Source: Acytostelium subglobosum LB1
Lineage: Eukaryota > Evosea > Eumycetozoa > Acytosteliales > Acytosteliaceae
Direction of reading: 5' to 3'
Assembly (NCBI RefSeq): GCF_000787575.1
Contig: NW_012236509.1
Span: 471,076 to 535,075 of the forward strand
Length of the DNA: 64,000 bases
A program made the translations under genes and the position numbers. The notes below the pieces were generated by a model. It saw only the letters and a program-made list of their open reading frames with translations. It searched no databases and had not been told where the DNA came from. Numbering within the stretch: position 1 is the first letter of the stretch; the number at the start of each line of letters is the position of its first letter. This document shows positions 47,314 through 57,313 of this stretch, one piece after another.

Positions 47314-47756
47314 AATATTTAATACTGATAGTTAGTGATTGATTGATTGTTTGTGAATGATTGAATGAGTGATCAGAATGAATGAATGATCAGAATGAAC
47401 AAACAGAAATAAACACCTGATTTAATGCCAAATACATCTTAATAAGATGTGATCGTTCATTGAACTAAACACCCACCCACACTGATGTGTTTAAACCCAT
47501 CAATTTAATCAGTAATACCATCGATAGTGTTGGTTTTGTTGCATTGTGAAAGTGTGTGTGGGTTGGGTGACCCTTTGCGCTGTTGTCCAAAACACACACA
47601 AAAGAATTAGATTTATGATGATCAAACACGAGTGTGTGTGTTGTGTTATGTTGTAAACTACAATGATTGTTCTCTTTGGTGTTTGGAAGGACACAGACAG
47701 TCTAGAGTTTGTGTGATGATGGTGTCAACACATAAATATAATACTTGGTCCAAAAG
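47314..47756. other. Upstream region of interaptin-like gene with CA-rich/G-box motifs
   Basis: About 440 bases. CACCCACCCACACT at about 47469-47482 and GTGTGTGTGGGTTGGGTG at about 47551-47568 resemble the G-box/CA-rich elements bound by GBF-type factors in dictyostelid developmental promoters. They lie about 155 and 240 bases upstream of the interaptin-like start. No gene seen. Confidence 0.4.
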
Positions 47757-49097
47757 TTAATAATTAACATTCAGGTGGACCCGATGTATACCAGTCTGGA
47801 TAATGTAGTCTCTGATTGATTTGTTCTCAATGGTTGGATGCTCTTGAAGTACTTTGTTCAGAGGGCTGAGATCGATTCTATCACTATTTGATTCATTCTT
47901 CAAATAGAATCTTCTCAATGTCTTGTTTTGTGAAAGGTACCATAAGAATGTACTTGATAGGTATCCACCTTTCAATGTAACAGTCAATTGTTGTATTGAT
48001 TTACATTCGAGTATTATGGAACCTAGTCCATCTTCTTGATATACCTCCTTATTGCGAATATGTGCCGTCCACTCCAAATGATCGACATTGTTAAAGGATG
48101 TGCAAATATCGTTGCTGCGAACCTTTCCAAAGAACTTGAGAGTCGACAGTCGCTTCGTGATTGGCACGTCCAGTATGCCCTTGACAGAGAGGTCCAGGTG
48201 CGCGATTGTACATTTAGGACTCTGCAGCAGCATCTCAATTATATTACGTTGATCATAAGTGATCAACTGAGTGAGTCGGAGCGATGTCAATGAACGTTGT
48301 TGACCAAGATACTCCGTAATCAAGTCAGCGACACCATTATAATATCTTGCCTCTGGGATGATTGGGCCAATGGACAAGTGTCGCAGCAGTGGCAGTTGAA
48401 GCAACAATGGGAGGACTTCGCGAAAGAGCAGCAGCGGGGTTTCGATATAGTATCTTTCGTAGAGTAGCTCGAGGTGCGTGAGGTTGGTGAGACTTGAAAG
48501 GATGCTCAATAACTCGACTTTTTTGGTAAAATCACATATTGACAACCAGATTGCGATGTTGGATAGCGTGTGCTTGAGCATTGACATTTGTCGCAGGACG
48601 TAGCTGAACCCTTCTCCAAGAGATGAAGTCTCAATGCAAACACGCGAGACTGGTGCACATCTGTCTGAAAGAAGACTGAGGTCCCTCACACTGTCACATC
48701 CGGTGACATCAATGTTGAGTCTACTCTTGAGCTTATCAATTCTATTTGCATTATATCTAAACTGTGGACACCATCTTGAGTCGATATCAATCTGTTCAAG
48801 TGATTGCCATAGCCACCACTTGTTGATGTCATTGTCATTATTGTTGACTTTGTAGTTGTTAGACTTGACATGTATGAGAAGGTGACGAATGAAGTGATGA
48901 TCGATTGTTGACATTATGATGTGCTTCTTTGATACGATGATGTGTAGTGTTCTGCTGACTAGTGCCAATGGCAAAATAACATTGTCATTGTAATTGCTCA
49001 ACGAACCTCTGTTCCTACGAACAACCTCCAACTCAATGTCCAACAAATAGTTTACAATCTTCTTTAATGCCAAATATGGAATATGTATATGTTCCAT
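47757..49097 (-). CDS. F-box/leucine-rich-repeat-like protein
   Basis: Single exon of 446 residues. The N-terminus (IPYLALKKIVNYLLDIELE...LPLALVSRTLHIIVSKK) has the L.L..I..YL..L..LAL.SR..H pattern of dictyostelid F-box-like domains. After an Asn/Asp-rich insert come irregular leucine-rich repeats (LSILSSLTNLTHLELL, LPLLRHLSIGP, SLTSLRLTQL, CTIAHLDLSVKG). F-box proteins recruit substrates to SCF ubiquitin ligases. The substrate and even Skp1 binding are unproven here. It belongs to a large fast-evolving family in these amoebae. Confidence 0.7.
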   Translation of the reverse strand: MEHIHIPYLALKKIVNYLLDIELEVVRRNRGSLSNYNDNVILPLALVSRTLHIIVSKKHIIMSTIDHHFIRHLLIHVKSNNYKVNNNDNDINKWWLWQSLEQIDIDSRWCPQFRYNANRIDKLKSRLNIDVTGCDSVRDLSLLSDRCAPVSRVCIETSSLGEGFSYVLRQMSMLKHTLSNIAIWLSICDFTKKVELLSILSSLTNLTHLELLYERYYIETPLLLFREVLPLLLQLPLLRHLSIGPIIPEARYYNGVADLITEYLGQQRSLTSLRLTQLITYDQRNIIEMLLQSPKCTIAHLDLSVKGILDVPITKRLSTLKFFGKVRSNDICTSFNNVDHLEWTAHIRNKEVYQEDGLGSIILECKSIQQLTVTLKGGYLSSTFLWYLSQNKTLRRFYLKNESNSDRIDLSPLNKVLQEHPTIENKSIRDYIIQTGIHRVHLNVNY

Positions 49098-49364
49098 TCT
49101 CTGTATAATTAATTGAATAAATTATTGATTGGCCTCATATTGCTATTGCTGTATCTACATTGATGTGATGAAAGTGTTTTTGGCGAAATGAGGGAAGACT
49201 GAATAATTAAGTTCCAAATCATCTTTTACAAGAAGTTCAACTCAATCTGAGTTTTCATTACTTTACCCATTTAATATTATTATTTCATTATCTCTTCACT
49301 CTTGTAACTTTACTATTTCTTCTTTTAATATCTCAACAACAACAACATCAACATCAGCAACACT
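49098..49364. other. Divergent spacer between F-box/LRR and crinkler-type genes
   Basis: About 270 bases, AT-rich, with pyrimidine- and CAA-rich leader sequence before 49365. Nothing else recognised. Confidence 0.5.
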
Positions 49365-51581
49365 ATGACAACAACAACAACATCATCAACATCAACATCG
49401 TGTAAGTCTCTGATCATGGAATAGTCAACAATATTATTCATTCATAGAATGCTAACATATCACTTACATTTATTAGTACAAGGACTGGTTCAGTTTCCCT
49501 TGAAGAAATACAAGGCTACTGATGTCTTTGGTAATGACTATCCATTTGTACAACGAGAGAGAGTTCAAGAACAAATGATCGAGGTGGCATTGTCCAACTT
49601 CCAGAACAGAGGAAAGAGCATTTCTCAGGACCACACATTAATCATTATTACTGGAGGTTCAGGAATTGGCAAGACGCGAGCAGGATATGAGACGTCACAA
49701 CTCAAACCTATCCTTCAAAAGATGACAGGTATCGATACACAGTTCTCACTGTCAATGGAGGAACCACTCTATCTCTTTATCAACATCTTTAGTGGATTCA
49801 CATATCGATTGGACAACCCTTTGTCGGATATATCTGTGATGATCGGTGTCAGACTGGCACTCTCATGTGGCATGTTTGGAGTTGGCGGTCGGCCATTCAG
49901 GTCGATTGATCAGATCATCGACTTTAGTCCTGGACTGTACAAGCAATTTACATTCGAAGCAACAATGGACATCCTGGATACACTATTGAAAAGGGGAAGG
50001 GCTGCCCTGCTGTCATCATTCACATGGATGAGTTCCAACGATTCGTTCCCCATTACAACAGTGCCCATCAAACACAGGACGGCAGCAAAGTGTTCAAGTC
50101 AATGATCGAGGTCATTGGCCAGTATATGCATAGATCTGACAAAATGTTCATCATTCCCATCATAACGGGAACCTCTGATTGTGGGACCGATTGCATGAAG
50201 ACTAGCTACATATACAGATCGTTGGACCTCCTCCCACTAACCAGACAATCATGCAAGACTATCATTGACCACCACTTCAAAGATGACCCGCAACTTATAG
50301 CACCTCTCTTTGGGACAACATCATTCGAGGTGGACTCGCCGATACTGGCTATATCCCCAAGGACGTTTCATTCTTCTTGGACTTGTGTCGCTCCAAGCCA
50401 CAGGAGTTCTCGAGAGAGACATTCTTCAAAATACATAATCTCAATCAACCTGCTGGTCGACCGCTCGACGACCTCGATTACAAGAAGCTTTGTCAACTTT
50501 CCTTTACCTCTCACCCTGTGACACTGTCCGACAAACTACCAAGTGGAGCCACCATCGATGACCTAAGACTCAAAGGACTGTTGTACTTGTTACCAATAGA
50601 GGACACCGTTACGACATCAATTACAGGAGGTACAGCGACACCATCTAATTATCGACTCTACTTGTCATTCTACAACCTCAACAGTTTTAATTTCTCTATG
50701 TATACACCAATCTTTCCCAACGACCTTCTGGCCATTCCCACGGCTCACGATAAGTGGACGTGGAATAAGTTTGAACAAATCTATCCATTCTATCAACAGA
50801 GTCTTATTTGTGAAACCAACCTTCAACTTCCCAACATCTTCCGTGGCGCCAAGGGTGCCCAGTATTTCAAGTGGAGCTATTGCCAAGGATGGATATCCAA
50901 ATACCAATGTATGTATTATATCGTTTCGTGGTCCAGCCTAAACAATACTAAAATCTTGTTGTTTACTAGGTAAATTATGAGTTGGAGTCCTCATTGACTA
51001 ACATCAATGTCACCCACTCCCCTAACATTGCGAGCAATGTTCCCATCACCTCTGACATCAGGGACACCAGATGCATTCTGAAGTGGAGCCAGAATCCAAC
51101 ACCAAAGATCGATTACCGCTTTGTATTCAAGATGGAGGATGGACATATCATTTTTGTCAATGTTCAATCAAAGGAGAATGTCAAGAATTCAAAGATGGAG
51201 ACAACATTGATCTTGGAGAATGCCAATCTAGTGTCAAAGAACTTTGAGACACTGTGGAGAGCAACCAAGGCACCACCCAACTCAGATCAGCAGACATATA
51301 CAGTTGCTAGCAAAACGGAATGGTCACTCATCTATCTTCTGGTCACCAATCGTGTCGTTGATCAAGATGTCATTGATCAATATGCCAAGATGAAGTCAAT
51401 GGGTGGAAATGGCGATTCACCGACCAACCACATCAGACCGAATCACTACCTCATCGTGGTCTCTGCCGACAACTTCCAAGAGTTCTTTGGCGATGCACTC
51501 ACACATAGAGGATTGATGGTACAACCGAGTGACGACGAGATCGATGACGACACAACAGACAGCTCACTACCAATCGAATGA
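49365..51581 (+). pseudogene. Crinkler-type P-loop NTPase with nuclease-like C-terminus, frameshifted
   Basis: First exon 49365-49401, then coding from 49477. The head reads LVQFPLKKYKATDVFGNDYP, followed by Walker A GGSGIGKTRAG (49653-49685) and Walker B-like VIIHMDEFQRF (about 50012-50040). The C-terminal part (50982-51581) has YRFVFKMEDGHIIFVNVQSK, with the D..x-VQSK spacing of PD-(D/E)XK-type nucleases. This is the layout of eukaryotic crinkler (CRN/CR-effector-like) NTPase-nuclease proteins. The frame changes by one base at the AAAAGGGG run (49989-49996) and again at the GGG run (50312-50314). The intron at about 50909-50970 also cannot be joined cleanly. Both clear shifts are in homopolymers, so sequencing error is a real alternative to a pseudogene. 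The last ORF (50982-51581) is intact. Confidence 0.65.
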
Positions 51582-51708
51582 TCATCGCAAAAGACAACAT
51601 AAAGTGCCAATGTACAGAGTTGCCGCGATAGACGCTCATCGGTAGGAGGGGGGAAGGTTGGTACAATAGGAGGGCAATGAAGTGTTATTGTTGTTGTTGT
51701 TGCTGGGA

Positions 51709-54003
51709 TCAAAGACCACCTCCTGCGCTCTTCTTCAACTTTGAGAGTCTGACTGTTTGATCCAACGATCCAGTGACACACCAATTCATAGTTGGATGCC
51801 AATCCACCGCAATGACCGGTCCAGAATGTCCTGTGATCTGTGTTACCGGCACACTATTGTCGACATTATATATAAGAGCATACTTATTGTTGGAGCCAAC
51901 GACGAATGATGTACCATCAGAGTTAAATGATATCTTTGTCGTGCGATGTATGTCTGATGGGAAGCCTGGATACTCGTACTCCTTCTCTGGTTTGCCCATC
52001 GTGTGTATGTTCCATTGGCTCAGTCTGCCATCCTTGCCCAACGAATATATCTTGTTGTCATCGTTACAAAACTGCACAGCCAATATCTCCTGTTGATGTG
52101 CCTGCCATCCTCCAATCACTTGGCAACTCTTGATGTCTATATGTCATCGAGTGATTGAGTAAGTATGTGTCATTGAATGATTGAATTGTTGATTAAACAT
52201 ACCAAATATGCGAACTGTTCCATCTACACAGCCTGTGGCCAACAATGTACCGTTGCTATTGTAGCACATTGAGTTGATTACGGCATTGGACGATGAGAGT
52301 CTGTCCTCTGTCTTGAGTGTTCTAAAGTTCCATGTATAGACAATGCCATCCGTCCTCGAATTTGTCGTCGACGAGCTGGCGAATGAGTTTCCATTTGGAT
52401 TGCATACCAAGTCCTCAACCCTTGGAAACTCTTGGGATATGTTGATGTCACCAATCGCCTTGTCCGTGGTTGAATTCCAAAGCTTGATCTTTGAGTCGGT
52501 AGTTCCACAGAGTAACTATGTTGAGGGTAGGGCAGGACAGGAAGTGTCAGGATGCGCCAACAATAGTACCACTCAATCAATCAATCAATCAATCAACTTA
52601 CCAGCTTGGTCTTGTTCTCCCATTCCAATGATATGACCTCGGACAGACAGTAGATTGTTGTGTGGCGAGAGAAGCCGTCCACGTTCCACACGCGAACGGT
52701 ACCATCCACTGCACTGCTGGCAATCTTGGAGCCGTTGGAAGAGAACTTGCATCTGGTGACGGCAGTGGTGTGCGACGTGCACACCTCTTGTGTGTCGACA
52801 AGGTAGGTCGATGTGTCGCCGATGGACGCCTGTGACTTTGGCGTCTGTCGCTTGCCAATCTCGTCCATCTCTGTCATCTCGAATGAGGCCACCTGGTTCT
52901 GTATCGACTTGCGTGATCGCACTGAGCCCGAGCCTATCACCACCTTCTCCTTGCTCTCCTCGTCGTCGGCGCTCAGACCCAGCGGGTTGTTGCCCGGACC
53001 ACCCCCACCGCTATTGGCCAACTTATCCTTGTTAGAGTCTGTTGTCTTGCGTCCACGAGAGAAGCTCACACTGGCTGATACCTCCTGTGTGCCTGGCTGC
53101 TGTTGTTGCTGTTGTTGTTGTTGTGGTTGGCTATGTTGTACAGTTTGTACCTGCTCGCGCTTTAGCTGGTACTCAAGCTTGTCGACCTGTGAGCGCAAGT
53201 CCTCATTCTGATTTATCAAGTTCTCGACCTGTGTCTCCAGTCTCTTCCTATTCTGTCGCTCCAAGTTAAACTGAAGTATCTTTGGCAAGGCTACACATTG
53301 TGTCAATCAATCATTCAAAGGTTAGTACATCGACGTGTCGCGGTCATGTGATCACCATTTGATGTCTTACGTAAGTTCTTAAAGATTGTGGACAAGAAGT
53401 TCCTCAGAGACAATGAGAATGCCTCTGACCATCCTTTGGAGAAGTAGACCTCAAACAGAGGGTCAAGGTGAGGTGTCTTGAGATAGGGCAAGGCTGATGA
53501 TGTGATTGAATGCACATTAGAATGATGTTGAATGATTGATTGAATGAATGATGGACATGAGACATACCGAACCAATGCTTCCAATCTGGATCCTTGACTA
53601 GTTCATGACTGTAGTAATCAAAGAACTCTCTGACCTTTTCATTCTTGCCATTGTTGACGGCGGTGATGAGGTAGAACTTCTTGAGTGAGTTGGCCAACTT
53701 CTTTACAGTGGCCGAGAAGTCCTGTTTGGTGGATGATGTCGACGACTTGAAGCCATAGTGAGAGTTGTAGTCGATGCGATTGAAAAAGGTAGAGTCGAGG
53801 AAGTTCCATAACTCAACCAAGTGCACTATATCGTAGTTTGTGATGTACAGATTGATCTGCTCCAATATCTTGTCCACTTGAAAGCCTTTAAGCTTGTCTG
53901 CTTTCTTCTCGAGGTTGAAGTAGTGATTGGCCTGTGTGAAGCCTCTGAATATCAAGTACTCCTTTACCAACTCATCAATATAGTTGATTGATATTGGGTT
54001 CAT
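51709..54003 (-). CDS. wdr91: WDR91 homologue (endosomal PI3P/Rab7 regulator)
   Basis: Exons 54003-53568, 53493-53371, 53290-52602, 52515-52203 and 52136-51709, 662 residues (human WDR91 747). The N-terminal region matches WDR91: DELVKEYLIFRGFTQANHYF, DKLKGFQVDKILEQINLYI, a helical block ending WKHWFG, and LDPLFEVYFSKGWSEAFSLS. A coiled coil (KRLETQVENLINQNEDLRSQ) and a Gln-rich linker follow. C-terminal WD40 repeats include VDGTVRVWNVDG, TDSKIKLWNS, GIVYTWN, VDGTVRIFG and GSLDQTVRLS. In animals WDR91 binds Rab7 and Beclin/PI3-kinase and lowers PI3P for early-to-late endosome conversion. It lies convergent to the crinkler-type gene (127 bases between stops). Confidence 0.88.
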
Positions 54004-54953
54004 TATATTATCTCTTTGGTGTTGGTTGCAACCAACATATATATTTATATATATATATGTAAATGTACTTGATTGATTAGATCAAAGAATGTTCAAAAGC
54101 CAAGTTAAGCTTGCGAAGAGTGGGGAACCAGGCCTTGACAAAAAAAAAGATCAAAATGAGGATGCCTCATTGCTTTTACAAAAGATCTGATCAATGATAT
54201 CACATAGATAGAGATAATAATAGTAGTTGTATTAATACTTGACATTCTCAATACTCCACTCATAACATACTCAGTCTCACCAATGTGATCATTCATTTGA
54301 ACATCACTAGGTGAGGATGGAAAGACAACAAACAATATTATGGACGATGTCATTGCAATTGCATTCTCTCTAAACGATAACCATCCCACAGTCAACACCA
54401 TTGTGTCGTCTTCTTTGATACCACATGTACAACCCTACTTCTTGTGTGTGATTGAATGATTGATTGATTGATTGGTGTCAATAATAAACACACACACACA
54501 AACAAAGAGATATAAATTAAATACACACACACACCAAGTGTTAGTGTGTTAGATGATGATGGAATTGATGAATGACAAGTTATGTGTTCAAAGTTGTGTT
54601 TGGCACTATAGTATAATATATATCCCACTTGGACCTTGAAAGGCCGTTGGTACACTTCTAATAATACCACCTATTCTCCAGCCTCCAATCACCCTTCCGA
54701 CTACCTGTCTGTCACCTACCACCACCAACTCAACTCCCTCCATTACTCACTCACTCCCTCAACGACACTTCTAACTTGAATGCATTTAATATGTTGTTAT
54801 TATTATTATTATTAAGTTTATTACATTGATCAATTCCAACGAACCATTGATCATTTAATCAACATCTTTGGATCGATCAAACAAATAATATATAACATCC
54901 AAATTCCAACTTCCTTTTTCCAGGACAGACAATCATCAATCAATCAATCAAAC
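54004..54953. other. Spacer between WDR91 and IPT/TIG genes
   Basis: About 950 bases. An antisense ORF of 98 codons (54401-54105) has hydrophobic stretches but no family resemblance. CA/TG microsatellites lie at 54487-54535 and a TTA run at 54793-54812. I see no supported gene. Confidence 0.45.
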
Positions 54954-56816
54954 ATGTATAAACTATCTATATTATTATTACTTTGTATTACATTAATAGC
55001 TTCAATATGTATGTGATCAATTCGCCTCCATTTGGAATAATTCCGTCCCATAAATAAACTATCAAACTAACTTCCTCCCCACTCTCGCCACTTTGTAGCC
55101 GGAGAACCAAGTGTCTCATATACTGCCGACACTGCAACAGTGAGTGGAGCTGATGTGGCCGCCACAACTAGTGCGACAATCAGTTATGTGATCAAGGGTG
55201 TGACTTCATCGGCAAATATTGACAAGGTCACTGTAGTTGGCGATGCTATTTCTTTCCAATTCCCCGAGACTCTCTCGATAAAGGGTACGATCACTCTACA
55301 TCCAAGTGAGCAAACTACCGTTTGGAACCCAACTCCCATCGTCACGACTGTGTCCCATCCCGACATCTCAGGAGGAACGATCTCCCTGATTGGCGCGTCA
55401 CTCAACTCCAAGTACTACGACACTGCCTCTTCGCTGACCTTCCCCAATGGCGAGACGATCAATGAGGTCAGCCAGACATCCGAGACGACCACTGCCGCAT
55501 TCACCCTGCCATTGGAAGTGTCGACCAAGTACTCTGGCGTCAACATACCCCTGACTCTCACGGTCCGCGGTATTAATGTCACCATCCAGCTGACATTCGC
55601 GCCACCAGTGATCACTTCCCAGGCCAACATAGAAGATGGAGTGCAGTTGGTTGGTAAGAACTTTGGCTTCAACTCATCCCTTGCCACTCTGCTCGTCACG
55701 CCAGGCGACACACCCGTCAAGATTGGCAACATCACCAACACTGCCATCACCATCCTCTTTGCCGACAATGCCTTCCTCTCCACCGCTGGCACCCAGTTGC
55801 TCACACTCTCAGTCAATGGCAACAAGATGGAGAAGGCCTTCTCATTGACTATCAGTAAGTATATGATTGAATGATTGATTGATTGAATGATTGACTGACC
55901 TTGTCACAATAGAGACCCAGATCGTTAGATACTTCCAGAAGGCTCAATTGGGCTACATTGTTACCAACATACCATTGAAGCAACAGGGTAAGGCTTTGGT
56001 CCAGAACAATGAGATTGATTATAATGCTGTGTCAGACTCGGATGCTGGAAAGAACGTCGTGGCGTTCACTCTGCCATGGAACTCTGTGCTGGGCAACTCG
56101 TCCGTCTACCTGAACATTGGCGCCGGCTCGATTGTGACCGACCCCTTCCCCATCTACATCCAGCCATCGATCACCAACATCAACCAGTCGATGCCAGTGT
56201 GGGGCGGCTTCGTCCTGATCAACGGATTCATTCTGCCAACTGATACCAGCACCAAGCGCAGTGTGATGCTCGGAAACTACTCTTGCGAGAACATCTACAG
56301 CTACAGCGCCAACCAGATCGCATGTACCGCGCCACCAGGTGCCTCGAAGGATCTGCCCGTGGTGGTCACACTCAACGGAATCAAGAACCTTGAGGCCGAT
56401 GCCATCACCTTTAGCTACGTTGCGCCAATCATTGACTCAGTGTATGTTGCCGAGGCCAACATATCGATCAACGGATCAAACTTCAATCTCCCTGCAAACA
56501 TCACTGTCAATGACATACCCTGTGACTCGCCATCCGTCACCACCTACGACCAGATCACATGTGTGTTCAGCGGTGACCTAACTACCTTGCTCGGCACCGA
56601 GGTCACTGTCAAGTTATCAGTTGGTAACCAAGAGGTCGATGGAAAGTACACATGTAAGTGTTCAATTATTCATTCCTATATTCATTCAATGATGTACATG
56701 TACTAATACTCAATCATTCATTCTTTAATCAAACAGTGACATCATCATCGAACAAACTAATGACAAGTATCCTGCCTGCAACAGTCGTTATGTTGCTGCT
56801 ATTACTTGTACTCTAG
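54954..56816 (+). CDS. IPT/TIG-domain cell-surface protein, signal peptide and probable GPI anchor
   Basis: Exons 54954-55008, 55099-55854, 55913-56653 and 56737-56816, all introns in phase 1, 543 residues. The first exon is exactly a signal peptide (MYKLSILLLLCITLIASI). The ectodomain has Ig-like IPT/TIG modules: PIVTTVSHPDISGGTISLIG, PPVITSQANIEDGVQLVGKNFG, PSITNINQSMPVWGGFVLIN followed by (SC..I..YSANQIAC.APPG), and PIIDSVYVAEANISINGSNFN. There are several N-glycosylation sites. It ends in SSSN plus a hydrophobic tail (SILPATVVMLLLLLVL) with no cytoplasmic residues, typical of a GPI signal. Such proteins act in cell-cell adhesion or recognition in dictyostelids (compare Tgr proteins). The precise family member is unknown. 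Confidence 0.82.
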
Positions 56817-57313
56817 TGATCAAACCTTGTTAATATATATTACATAAATACATACTTATAATCATACATAAGGGGAAGTCGGGTTGGGTTGGTAGACTTC
56901 AGCAGTTGATGAGTTGTTGTTGTGATCGTCTTTAAAGACGATCACAATCACATTCACACCCACTTATTATATTAGTAGTTGATTGATGTTGTGGTTCCCT
57001 GGTTAATTAATTATTTGAACAAGTCTAGACTTATAGGTATACATTATTGCATTATCACTTTAGCTAACGAGTAGCATTGAGACCAAGAATGAAGACGTTG
57101 GTGCTCCCAAAGCTTCAGGACTTGTCCCCTTCACCACACTCTTCAAATTCCACAACACTACCCTACCCTTTATTGCGTGAATCTTCAAAGAGTCTATTCA
57201 ATCAACCTTTTGAACTTGACCTCTTTAATATATTACATTCATACATACATATATTTATTATTAATACAACTGTACATTGAACATAGAGATAGAGTAGAGA
57301 TAAGAAGTAAAGA
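56817..57313. other. Spacer with perfect 28-bp palindrome
   Basis: About 500 bases, AT-rich apart from the palindrome at 56920-56947. No ORF of interest; the last 60 bases are the AT-rich leader of the filactin gene. Confidence 0.5.
56920..56947. repeat. Perfect 28-bp palindrome
   Basis: TTGTGATCGTCTTT (56920-56933) is followed immediately by its exact reverse complement (56934-56947). It lies 104 bases after the stop of the IPT/TIG gene, probably in its 3' UTR or just beyond. It could be a 3'-end hairpin, a dimeric protein site or a mobile-element terminus. Confidence 0.95.

Noticed and set aside
54105-54401. 98-codon minus-strand ORF with hydrophobic segments
   Set aside because: No family resemblance, AT-rich spacer composition, overlaps another spurious ORF; not enough for a gene.
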